Assembly (NCBI RefSeq): GCF_004354085.1
Contig: NZ_SMSE01000003.1
Location: 124,001-188,000 of the forward strand
Origin: Seongchinamella unica
GTDB lineage: Bacteria; Pseudomonadota; Gammaproteobacteria; Pseudomonadales; Halieaceae
Direction of reading: 5' to 3'
Length of the DNA stretch: 64,000 bases
The notes below the pieces were generated by a model. It did no database searches and was not told the origin of the DNA. It saw only the letters and a list, made by a program, of their open reading frames with translations. This document shows positions 57,267 through 64,000 of the stretch, piece after piece (positions within the stretch are counted from its first letter, which is position 1; every line of letters starts with the position of its first letter). The translations under genes were made by a program, and so were the position numbers.

Positions 57267-57429
57267 CCAACTTTCTCCAAAAATGTCTTTCGCTTAAAAG
57301 GCGATTTGGCGCAAGCCCCTGATTTAATTCGAAATTACCGAAATATCAGCGGGTCTGGCGCGAAAGGCGCAGCATTCTAGCGATATCGTTACAAAAAATC
57401 AACTGTGCGCGGGGACACCCTGTCCGGGA

Positions 57430-57546
57430 TTAACCCTGGCGCTGCTTGTGACGCGGATCTGTGTTGCAGATCACCCGCACCACGCCATTACGACGTACAA
57501 CTTTACAGTTGCGGCAGATCTTCTTTACTGATGCACGTACTTTCAT
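57430..57546 (-). CDS. rpmJ: 50S ribosomal protein L36
   Basis: A 38-residue zinc-finger ribosomal protein, too short for the usual length cutoffs: [20 protein letters not shown] and so on, ending HKQRQG. Cys in ICRNC and the later VICNTDPRH form the zinc site. It sits between secY and rpsM, the conserved position. The zinc-binding (C+) form, not the alternative Cys-less form. Confidence 0.97.
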   Translation of the reverse strand: MKVRASVKKICRNCKVVRRNGVVRVICNTDPRHKQRQG

Positions 57547-57575
57547 CGTTACTTCTCCGTTTCGGTTAAGGGCGC

Positions 57576-58904
57576 TTAGCGTACGCGCCCGGCACCACCA
57601 TAGTTCTTCAGGTTGGCCTTCTTCATCACCGAGTCATACTGGTGAGACATCAGGTGGCTTTGCACCTGGGCCATAAAATCCATTACCACAACAACCACGA
57701 TCAGCAGCGAGGTACCACCCAGGTAAAAGGGCACGTTCCACATTACGACCAGGAACTGGGGCATCAGGCAGACCAGCGCAATATACGCGGAACCGAATAC
57801 CGTCAGCCGGGTCAGCACGCCATCAATGTAGTTGGCGGTCTGTTGCCCCGGGCGTATACCGGGCACAAAGGCACCGGAACGCTTCAGGTTGTCAGCCACT
57901 TCCTGCGGGTTGAACATCAACGCCGTATAGAAGAAGCAGAAAAACACCACAAACACCGTGAACAGCAAGATGTTCAACGGCTGGCCTGGGCCAATAGCCA
58001 CTGCCAGGTCCTGCAACCAGTCTGCTCCACCAGAGGAGCCGAACCACTGCGCGATGGACGCCGGGAACAGCAATATGCTGCTGGCGAAGATGGCCGGGAT
58101 TACACCCGCCATGTTCACTTTCAGGGGCAGATGCGAGCTCTGCGCCTGGTACATCTTGCGACCCTGCTGCCGCTTGGCGTAGTTCACCGTAATGCGACGC
58201 TGGCCGCGCTCGATGAACACAATCAGGTAAATCACCGCTATCGCCAGGGCCAGGATGAACAGCAGAATCAGGATGTTAAGCTCGCCCTGACGCGCCTGTT
58301 CCAGAGACTGGCCGATTGCCGACGGCAGACCGGCGACAATACCGGCGAAGATCAACAGCGAGATACCGTTGCCTACACCCTTCTCTGTAATCTGCTCACC
58401 CAGCCACATCATGAAGACTGCGCCGGTGACCAGGGAAGTAATGGCAATCACATAAAACAGCAGTGATGTGTCATAACTCATCCCCTGGTTGGCCATACCC
58501 ACGGTCATACCGGTGGCCTGGATAATGGCCAGCACTACCGTCAGGTAGCGCGTGTACTGGCTGATTTTGCGGCGGCCAGACTCACCTTCTTTCTTCAGCT
58601 GTTCCAGCTGGGGCGTCACTGCCGACATCAGCTGCATGATAATAGATGCAGAGATGTAGGGCATGATGCCCAACGCCAGGATGCTCATTCGCTCCAGGGC
58701 GCCACCGGAGAACATGTTGGCCAGCCCCAGGATGGTACCCTGGTTCTGGTTGAACAATGCTGCCAGCTGGTTGGGGTCTATTCCCGGAACGGGAATGTGC
58801 GTCCCGATCCTGTAAACAATAATTGCCAGTAAAACAAAACGAAGGCGAGCAAAGAGCTCGCCCATGCCTGCCTTGTTTACTGAGGGCAGCTGTCCTTGAG
58901 CCAT
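57576..58904 (-). CDS. secY: Preprotein translocase subunit SecY
   Basis: A 442-residue inner-membrane channel with ten helices. Signatures are [13 protein letters not shown] near residue 37, [15 protein letters not shown] near residue 77 and the later cytoplasmic loop ([15 protein letters not shown], near residue 345). It is the core of the Sec translocon, in the standard spc-operon place after rplO, whose stop is adjacent to the ATG. Confidence 0.98.
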   Translation of the reverse strand: MAQGQLPSVNKAGMGELFARLRFVLLAIIVYRIGTHIPVPGIDPNQLAALFNQNQGTILGLANMFSGGALERMSILALGIMPYISASIIMQLMSAVTPQLEQLKKEGESGRRKISQYTRYLTVVLAIIQATGMTVGMANQGMSYDTSLLFYVIAITSLVTGAVFMMWLGEQITEKGVGNGISLLIFAGIVAGLPSAIGQSLEQARQGELNILILLFILALAIAVIYLIVFIERGQRRITVNYAKRQQGRKMYQAQSSHLPLKVNMAGVIPAIFASSILLFPASIAQWFGSSGGADWLQDLAVAIGPGQPLNILLFTVFVVFFCFFYTALMFNPQEVADNLKRSGAFVPGIRPGQQTANYIDGVLTRLTVFGSAYIALVCLMPQFLVVMWNVPFYLGGTSLLIVVVVVMDFMAQVQSHLMSHQYDSVMKKANLKNYGGAGRVR

Positions 58905-59351
58905 TTATTCCTCGACTTTTCCGCCAGCCTTCTCAATTGCTTCGCGGGCACCTTTGGTTACCGCGAGACCCTTGACGGTCAGCGCTTTGCCCAGCTCTCC
59001 GGAGAGAAATACACGGGCACGGGTGACATTACCCTTGACCAGGTCCGCTGCTTTCAGCGCGTCCAGATCCACAACGTCGGTTTCAACGGCGTTGAGCTCG
59101 GACAGGCGAATCTGCGCCGTGGTGCGGGCCATACGCGAAGTAAAGCCGTACTTGGGCAGACGCTTCTGCAGTGGCATCTGGCCACCCTCGAAGCCGGGAC
59201 GAACACTGCCGCCGGAGCGGGACTTCTGGCCCTTGTGGCCGCGACCCGCGGTCTTGCCATAGCCAGAGCCGATACCGCGGCCGACCCGCTTGCTGTTTTT
59301 CCTGGCACCCGGAGCGGGGCTCAGGGTGTTCAGTCGCATTACATCAGACAT
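58905..59351 (-). CDS. rplO: 50S ribosomal protein L15
   Basis: 148 residues with [21 protein letters not shown] and [15 protein letters not shown] lies 8 bases before the ATG at 59351; a second ATG four codons later gives the E. coli-like start. Confidence 0.98.
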   Translation of the reverse strand: MSDVMRLNTLSPAPGARKNSKRVGRGIGSGYGKTAGRGHKGQKSRSGGSVRPGFEGGQMPLQKRLPKYGFTSRMARTTAQIRLSELNAVETDVVDLDALKAADLVKGNVTRARVFLSGELGKALTVKGLAVTKGAREAIEKAGGKVEE

Positions 59352-59354
59352 TAC

Positions 59355-59537
59355 TTAGTCCTCAACCCGTACCAGGTAGTTAACTTTGTTGATCATGCCG
59401 CGAACGGAAGGAGTATCTTCCACTTCCACGGTGTGACCAATACGACGCAGGCCGAGGCCGGTAACGCACGCCTTGTGGTTCTTGAGGCGACCGTTGGTGC
59501 TCTTGACCTGGGTAACCTTGATCATTGCTTTAGCCAT
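59355..59537 (-). CDS. rpmD: 50S ribosomal protein L30
   Basis: 60 residues; [51 protein letters not shown] is divided by the usual L30 pattern. In place between rpsE and rplO. Confidence 0.97.
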   Translation of the reverse strand: MAKAMIKVTQVKSTNGRLKNHKACVTGLGLRRIGHTVEVEDTPSVRGMINKVNYLVRVED

Positions 59538-59555
59538 GACTAATCAACCCAATAC

Positions 59556-60071
59556 TTAGTTCAAAATTTCTTCGACAGACTTACCGCGCTTGGCAGCAAC
59601 GTCCTCGGGGGCAGCCATATCGCGCAGACCATTAAAGGTCGCGCGTACCACGTTCACCGGATTGGTGGAGCCGTAGCACTTGGCCAGTACGTTGTGTACA
59701 CCGGCGATTTCCAGCACAGCACGCATCGCGCCACCGGCAATAACGCCAGTACCTTCGGATGCAGGCTGCATGTACACCTTGGAGGCACCGTGGCTGGCCT
59801 TTACCGGATACTGGATAGTGCCGTCGTTCAGCTCTACCTGGATCATGTTCCGGCGGGCCGCTTCCATCGCCTTCTGGATGGCAACAGGGACTTCCCGGGC
59901 TTTACCGCGACCGAAACCTACCTTGCCGTTGCCGTCGCCCACGACTGTCAGGGCGGTGAAACCGAAGATACGGCCACCTTTAACCACTTTAGCGACGCGG
60001 TTGACCTGTACCAGCTTCTCCTGGAGATCGCCTTCGGTCTGCTGCTGCTTTTTCTGCTCGTTAAAAGCCAT
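59556..60071 (-). CDS. rpsE: 30S ribosomal protein S5
   Basis: 171 residues with [19 protein letters not shown] and [20 protein letters not shown], the RNA-binding core. It contributes to decoding accuracy. Standard spc-operon position. Confidence 0.98.
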   Translation of the reverse strand: MAFNEQKKQQQTEGDLQEKLVQVNRVAKVVKGGRIFGFTALTVVGDGNGKVGFGRGKAREVPVAIQKAMEAARRNMIQVELNDGTIQYPVKASHGASKVYMQPASEGTGVIAGGAMRAVLEIAGVHNVLAKCYGSTNPVNVVRATFNGLRDMAAPEDVAAKRGKSVEEILN

Positions 60072-60082
60072 ATCTCGTTACC

Positions 60083-60433
60083 TTAGAATTCCAGTCCACT
60101 TTCACGGGCAGCGTCGGCCAGGGCCTTTACACGTCCGTGATACTTGTAACCCGCACGGTCGAAGGCAACCTGCTCGATGCCGGCGGCCTTGGCACGTTCC
60201 GCCACCAGCTTGCCGACTGCGGCAGCGGCGTCGACGTTGCCGGTAGCACCCTTGCGCAGATCTGCGTCCAGGGTAGAAGCACTCGCCAGTACCTTGTCAC
60301 CTTCCGGCGCAATCACCTGGGCATAAATATGCCGTGGAGTACGGTGCACGCTGAGGCGGTTAACGCCTGCGGTGCGCATACGGGCGCGAGCGCGACGGGC
60401 GCGACGCAGCCTTGAATCATTCTTTGCACTCAT
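60083..60433 (-). CDS. rplR: 50S ribosomal protein L18
   Basis: 116 residues; basic N-terminus ([16 protein letters not shown]) and the 5S-rRNA-binding fold ending [20 protein letters not shown]. Standard position between rpsE and rplF. Confidence 0.98.
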   Translation of the reverse strand: MSAKNDSRLRRARRARARMRTAGVNRLSVHRTPRHIYAQVIAPEGDKVLASASTLDADLRKGATGNVDAAAAVGKLVAERAKAAGIEQVAFDRAGYKYHGRVKALADAARESGLEF

Positions 60434-60442
60434 GTCTAGTAC

Positions 60443-60970
60443 CTACTTCTTCTTGGCTTCTTTACGACGGACATATTCGTCAGCGTAACGAATACCCTTA
60501 CCCTTGTACGGCTCCGGCGGACGGTAGCTGCGGATCTCTGCTGCTGCCTGGCCTACGGCCTGCTTGTCGATACCCATAACAACGATTTCAGTCTGGCTGG
60601 GGGTTTCCGCAGAAACACCTTCAGGCAGTTCATAATCAACAGGGTGGGAAAGACCTACGGTCAGGTTGACGGTTTTGCCGGAAGCCTTGGCACGGTAACC
60701 AACACCGTTCAGTACCAACTTTTTCTCCCAGCCTTCGCTGACGCCCTTGACCATGTTGTTTACCAGTGCGCGAGTGGTCCCGGCCATGGCCTTGGACTTG
60801 TCGGACTCATAAGCAAAGGTCAAGACGTTGTCATCCTGGCTCACCTGTACGCCCTCAACTACTGACAGTTGCAGCGTACCTTTGCTGCCTTTTACGGTCA
60901 GGTCGGCGCCGTTAAGCTTGACCTCTACACCGCTGGGCAGTTGTACCGGATTATTTGCGACTCTAGACAT
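60443..60970 (-). CDS. rplF: 50S ribosomal protein L6
   Basis: 175 residues; two alpha/beta repeats with [17 protein letters not shown] at the start and [14 protein letters not shown] near the C-terminus, the L6 signature. Standard spc-operon position. Confidence 0.98.
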   Translation of the reverse strand: MSRVANNPVQLPSGVEVKLNGADLTVKGSKGTLQLSVVEGVQVSQDDNVLTFAYESDKSKAMAGTTRALVNNMVKGVSEGWEKKLVLNGVGYRAKASGKTVNLTVGLSHPVDYELPEGVSAETPSQTEIVVMGIDKQAVGQAAAEIRSYRPPEPYKGKGIRYADEYVRRKEAKKK

Positions 60971-60996
60971 TTCGAATGCTCTTCAAATCAATTAGT

Positions 60997-61392
60997 TTAG
61001 AAAACTGTGCAGAGCACTTCGCCGCCAACACCGGCAGCGCGTGCAGCGCGATCAGTCATCACACCCTTGGAGGTGGAGATAATCGCTACACCCAGGCCAC
61101 CGCGAACGGAGGGCATCTCGTCCTTGCCGGCGTAGTTACGCAGGCCGGGGCGGCTGATGCGGTCAATCTCGGCGATAACCGGCTTGCCCTGGTAGTACTT
61201 CAGCTCGATGGCAAGGCGAGGCTTGCCACCATCGTTAGTTGCGTTGAAGTCAGCGATATAGCCTTCTTCCTTCAGCACGTTTGCAACAGCGGCCTTGAGT
61301 TTCGAGCCGGGCATTTCTACACCGGTCTTGCCAGCCATCTGGGCGTTGCGAATGCGGGTCAGCATATCTGACAGCGGATCTTGCATGCTCAT
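60997..61392 (-). CDS. rpsH: 30S ribosomal protein S8
   Basis: 131 residues; [18 protein letters not shown] and the C-terminal [20 protein letters not shown] signature. In E. coli, S8 is the translational repressor of the spc operon. Confidence 0.98.
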   Translation of the reverse strand: MSMQDPLSDMLTRIRNAQMAGKTGVEMPGSKLKAAVANVLKEEGYIADFNATNDGGKPRLAIELKYYQGKPVIAEIDRISRPGLRNYAGKDEMPSVRGGLGVAIISTSKGVMTDRAARAAGVGGEVLCTVF

Positions 61393-61407
61393 TTCAATAT
61401 TTCTCCG

Positions 61408-61713
61408 TTACCAGCTGGCTTTAACCAGGCCAGGCACATCACCGCGCATAGCTGCTTCACGCAACTTGTTACGGCACAGGCCAAACTTACGATAGACCGC
61501 GTGGGGACGACCGGTCACCTGGCAGCGACGCTGCTGGCGAACCGGGCTTGCATCGCGAGGCAGCTTCTGCAGCGCAACCTGCGCATCCCACTTCTCTTCG
61601 TCGGAGGCGTTCACGTCGGCGATGATCGCCTTCAGTGCAGCGCGCTTCTGAGCGTACTTAGCTACCATGCGTGTACGCTTTGCTTCACGCGCAATCATAG
61701 ATTTCTTAGCCAT
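61408..61713 (-). CDS. rpsN: 30S ribosomal protein S14
   Basis: 101 residues; the long zinc-free (C-) type, since no CxxC pair is present. [24 protein letters not shown] is the signature region. Lies between rplE and rpsH. Confidence 0.97.
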   Translation of the reverse strand: MAKKSMIAREAKRTRMVAKYAQKRAALKAIIADVNASDEEKWDAQVALQKLPRDASPVRQQRRCQVTGRPHAVYRKFGLCRNKLREAAMRGDVPGLVKASW

Positions 61714-61725
61714 GTATAAAGCCTC

Positions 61726-62265
61726 TTAACCTTTCAGGGGGAAGTTGAAAGCACGCAGCAGGGCGCGACCTTCATCATCCGTACGCGCAGTGGTAGTAAT
61801 GGTGATATCCATACCGCGTAGCGCGTCCACTTTGTCGTAATCGATTTCCGGGAAAATGATCTGCTCAGTCACTCCCATTGCGAAGTTACCGCGGCCGTCA
61901 AATGACTTGGGGCTGATGCCACGAAAGTCACGGATACGGGGAATCGCGATGCTGATCAGGCGTTCCAGGAACTCGTACATACGCTCGGAGCGCAGAGTTA
62001 CCTTGCAGCCGATGGGCCAACCTTCACGAACCTTGAAGCCCGCGATGGATTTACGCGCCTTGGTCACTACAACCTTCTGACCGGAAATCTTTTCCATATC
62101 AGCGACGGCGGCCTCGAGGACCTTTTTGTCGCCAAGCGCTTCACCCACACCCATGTTCAGGGTGATTTTGGTGATGCGGGGAACTTCCATCACATTATCC
62201 AGACCCAGCTCTTCTTTCAGCCGGGGAGCGATCTCGCTCGTGTACTTTTCTTTCAAAGTTGCCAT
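61726..62265 (-). CDS. rplE: 50S ribosomal protein L5
   Basis: 179 residues; [16 protein letters not shown] near residue 28 and the 5S-rRNA-binding core with [17 protein letters not shown]. Standard spc-operon position. Confidence 0.98.
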   Translation of the reverse strand: MATLKEKYTSEIAPRLKEELGLDNVMEVPRITKITLNMGVGEALGDKKVLEAAVADMEKISGQKVVVTKARKSIAGFKVREGWPIGCKVTLRSERMYEFLERLISIAIPRIRDFRGISPKSFDGRGNFAMGVTEQIIFPEIDYDKVDALRGMDITITTTARTDDEGRALLRAFNFPLKG

Positions 62266-62291
62266 GTCTATTACCTGTTAACCCGACCGGC

Positions 62292-62603
62292 TCAGCCGAT
62301 TGCCTCGCCACTGGATTTAAAGATACGAACCTTAGTGTCGCCTTCGACCTTGAAGCCAACTCGATCACCCTTGCCTGTTTCGGGATTGAAGATCGCCACG
62401 TTGGAAACCTGGATGGGCGCTTCTTTTTCCACGATACCACCGGCCACTCCCGCCTGGGGGTTGGGCTTGGTGTGCTTCTTAATCATGTTGATACCGGCAA
62501 CGATCAATTTGTCGTTATCCAGTACCTTGCGAACCTTGCCGCGCTTACCCTTGTCCTTACCGGCGAGGATAATCACTTCGTCATCGCGCTTGATCTTCAA
62601 CAT
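62292..62603 (-). CDS. rplX: 50S ribosomal protein L24
   Basis: 103 residues; KOW motif [17 protein letters not shown] near residue 8 and [17 protein letters not shown]. It initiates 50S assembly. Confidence 0.98.
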   Translation of the reverse strand: MLKIKRDDEVIILAGKDKGKRGKVRKVLDNDKLIVAGINMIKKHTKPNPQAGVAGGIVEKEAPIQVSNVAIFNPETGKGDRVGFKVEGDTKVRIFKSSGEAIG

Positions 62604-62623
62604 TTCCTTTCCTCTCCTCGACC

Positions 62624-62992
62624 TTAGATAACTTCAGGGGCCAGAGAAATAATCTTCATGAATTTTTCGCCGCGCAGTTCACGGGTTACCGGACCGAAGA
62701 TACGGGTGCCGATAGGTGCTTCCTGGGCGTTGAGCAATACTGCGGCGTTGTCGTCAAACTTGATCAGGGAACCGTCGCCTCGGCGAACACCCTTCTTTGT
62801 CCGAACCACAACAGCAGTCATTACCTGGCCTTTCTTCACCTTGCCGCGTGGAATGGCTTCTTTTACGGTTACCTTGATGAGGTCACCAACGCGCGCGTAG
62901 CGACGCTTGGACCCACCCAGCACCTTGATGCACATCACACGACGGGCGCCGCTGTTATCTGCGACTTCCAAATACGACTGTGTCTGAATCAT
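62624..62992 (-). CDS. rplN: 50S ribosomal protein L14
   Basis: 122 residues; [21 protein letters not shown] start and [11 protein letters not shown] near the C-terminus. First gene of the spc operon; a 60-bp gap separates it from rpsQ. Confidence 0.98.
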   Translation of the reverse strand: MIQTQSYLEVADNSGARRVMCIKVLGGSKRRYARVGDLIKVTVKEAIPRGKVKKGQVMTAVVVRTKKGVRRGDGSLIKFDDNAAVLLNAQEAPIGTRIFGPVTRELRGEKFMKIISLAPEVI

Positions 62993-63052
62993 CTCTTACT
63001 CCAAACTGCGACCAACCCGGCCGCAAAAACTCTAACCACTACCCGAAGGCGT

Positions 63053-63319
63053 TTAAACCTGCGCGGCGCTCTCTACAACTTCAACCAACTTCCAGGTCTT
63101 GCTCTTGGAAATGGGGCGAGTCTCTGCAACTGTTACCGTGTCGCCGATGCCACACTGGTTGCTTTCGTCGTGCGCGTGGATCTTGGATGACCGAGTGATG
63201 TACTTGCCATAAACCGGGTGCTTCACCCGACGCTCAACCAGTACAGTAATGGTCTTGTCCATCTTGTTGCTGACAACCCTGCCGGTTGCCAAACGTGTAC
63301 GCTTGTCTGCAGCTGACAT
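63053..63319 (-). CDS. rpsQ: 30S ribosomal protein S17
   Basis: 88 residues; [28 protein letters not shown] is the OB-fold signature. Last gene of the S10 operon. Confidence 0.98.
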   Translation of the reverse strand: MSAADKRTRLATGRVVSNKMDKTITVLVERRVKHPVYGKYITRSSKIHAHDESNQCGIGDTVTVAETRPISKSKTWKLVEVVESAAQV

Positions 63320-63321
63320 AC

Positions 63322-63513
63322 TTAGTTACCTGCCTTTTCAGTAAGTACAGTCTTCACGCGTGCGATGTCACGTTGGTTCTGCTTGAGCAGGTGTGTCTGC
63401 CCCAACTGACCAGTAGACTTTTGCATGCGCAGCTTGAACTGCTCTTCACGCAGGGTGAGCAGCTGCTTGTTCAGGTCCTCAGCGGACTTATCACGCAATT
63501 CGCTTGCTTTCAT
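63322..63513 (-). CDS. rpmC: 50S ribosomal protein L29
   Basis: 63 residues; [19 protein letters not shown] and the coiled-coil-like [11 protein letters not shown]. Two adjacent ATGs overlap the rplP stop (ATGATGA); the second gives the E. coli-like N-terminus. Forms part of the tunnel exit. Confidence 0.97.
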   Translation of the reverse strand: MKASELRDKSAEDLNKQLLTLREEQFKLRMQKSTGQLGQTHLLKQNQRDIARVKTVLTEKAGN

Positions 63514-63926
63514 CACATCACCGACCGTTTAACAAATGTTGTAGCAACGGGAATTTTGGAAGCAGCCAGCTCAAACGCTTCACGCGCCAGCTCCTCAGAT
63601 ACGCCCTGTACTTCGTAAAGCACCTTGCCGGGCTGAACCTGGGCTACCCAGTATTCAACATTACCTTTACCTTTACCCTGGCGGACTTCCAACGGCTTGC
63701 CCGTAATAGGCTTGTCCGGGAAGACACGAATCCAGATCTTTCCGCCACGCTTGATGTGACGAGTCATGGCACGACGAGCCGCTTCAATCTGGCGCGCTGT
63801 AACGCGGCCACGACCTGTCGCTTTCAAGCCGAATTCGCCAAAGCTCACCTTGCTGCCGCGATGGGCCAGGCCACGATTACGGCCTTTCTGAGTCTTGCGA
63901 AATTTTGTACGCTTTGGTTGAAGCAT
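63513..63926 (-). CDS. rplP: 50S ribosomal protein L16
   Basis: 137 residues; [19 protein letters not shown] start and [18 protein letters not shown] near residue 52, the L16 signature. Overlaps rpmC. Confidence 0.98.
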   Translation of the reverse strand: MLQPKRTKFRKTQKGRNRGLAHRGSKVSFGEFGLKATGRGRVTARQIEAARRAMTRHIKRGGKIWIRVFPDKPITGKPLEVRQGKGKGNVEYWVAQVQPGKVLYEVQGVSEELAREAFELAASKIPVATTFVKRSVM

Positions 63927-63937
63927 CTGCGTAACCC

Positions 63938-64000
63938 TTAATTAGTTGCTGTCTTCTTGGGAGCGTCAGCGGCCTCTTCGCCACCGATAACCTCACCTTT
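63938..64000 (-). CDS. rpsC: 30S ribosomal protein S3, C-terminal fragment
   Basis: The last 20 codons of a gene cut by the window edge, ending APKKTATN and TAA. An Ala/Lys-rich tail just before rplP is as expected for S3 in the S10 operon; assigned by position and tail composition. Confidence 0.85.
   Translation of the reverse strand, partial: KGEVIGGEEAADAPKKTATN

Overview
The window is GC-rich chromosomal DNA from a Gammaproteobacterium. The fabA/fabB pair, Pseudomonas-like synteny around rplQ, uvrA and ssb, a LacI-type NagR chitin-sugar regulon, a TonB receptor for oligosaccharides and a wax-ester synthase all fit a marine heterotroph of the Cellvibrionales/Halieaceae kind. That placement is inference. 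No phage, IS element, CRISPR array, tRNA or rRNA gene was seen.

Layout. (1) 1-11360: an N-acetylglucosamine/chitin-sugar utilisation block (MFS permease tail, nagR, nagA, nagB, nagK, cytoplasmic GH20 hexosaminidase, sodium:solute symporter, TonB-dependent receptor). Five copies of one LacI-type palindrome (TGACAACGTTGTCA and one-base variants) lie in its three control regions. (2) 11559-16377: wax-ester synthase/DGAT, two overlapping ABC1/UbiB-type kinases and a glutathione S-transferase. (3) 16689-26085: a multiheme cytochrome island that looks like an outer-membrane electron conduit. It holds a NapC-type tetraheme protein (minus strand), a MenA-like UbiA prenyltransferase, a CymA-like tetraheme quinol dehydrogenase, a deca-heme protein fused to an ethylbenzene-dehydrogenase-type heme domain, an MtrA/DmsE-like decaheme, an MtrB-like porin and an OmcA/MtrC-like decaheme lipoprotein. 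It is followed by hemH, a small monoheme cytochrome and a periplasmic rhodanese. (4) 27908-33428: an isoprenylcysteine-methyltransferase-like protein, a ZIP metal transporter, an aldehyde dehydrogenase, proB and obg. (5) 33429-41262: rpmA/rplU, ispB, pgi and a manC-galU-phosphomannomutase sugar-nucleotide operon, with palindromic intergenic repeats near 33467-33754 and 37485-37610. (6) 41479-46609: fabA-fabB, an RmlD-like protein with moaB-moeA, and ssb. (7) 46762-54231: FAD oxidoreductase, MFS transporter, uvrA, a fasciclin-domain protein and an outer-membrane barrel protein. (8) 54303-64000: the S10-spc-alpha ribosomal protein run on the minus strand, from the rpsC tail to rplQ, including secY, rpmJ and rpoA.

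How it fits together. In the first block, chito-oligosaccharides would enter by the TonB receptor and an inner-membrane permease, be cut by the hexosaminidase, phosphorylated by NagK, deacetylated by NagA and deaminated by NagB to fructose-6-phosphate, all under NagR. In the cytochrome island, electrons from the quinol pool would pass through the CymA-like protein to periplasmic decahemes, across the MtrB barrel and onto the surface MtrC-like lipoprotein. The most unusual part is the extra decaheme with an ethylbenzene-dehydrogenase-type domain and a CX3CH haem motif, together with a MenA-like enzyme in the same cluster.
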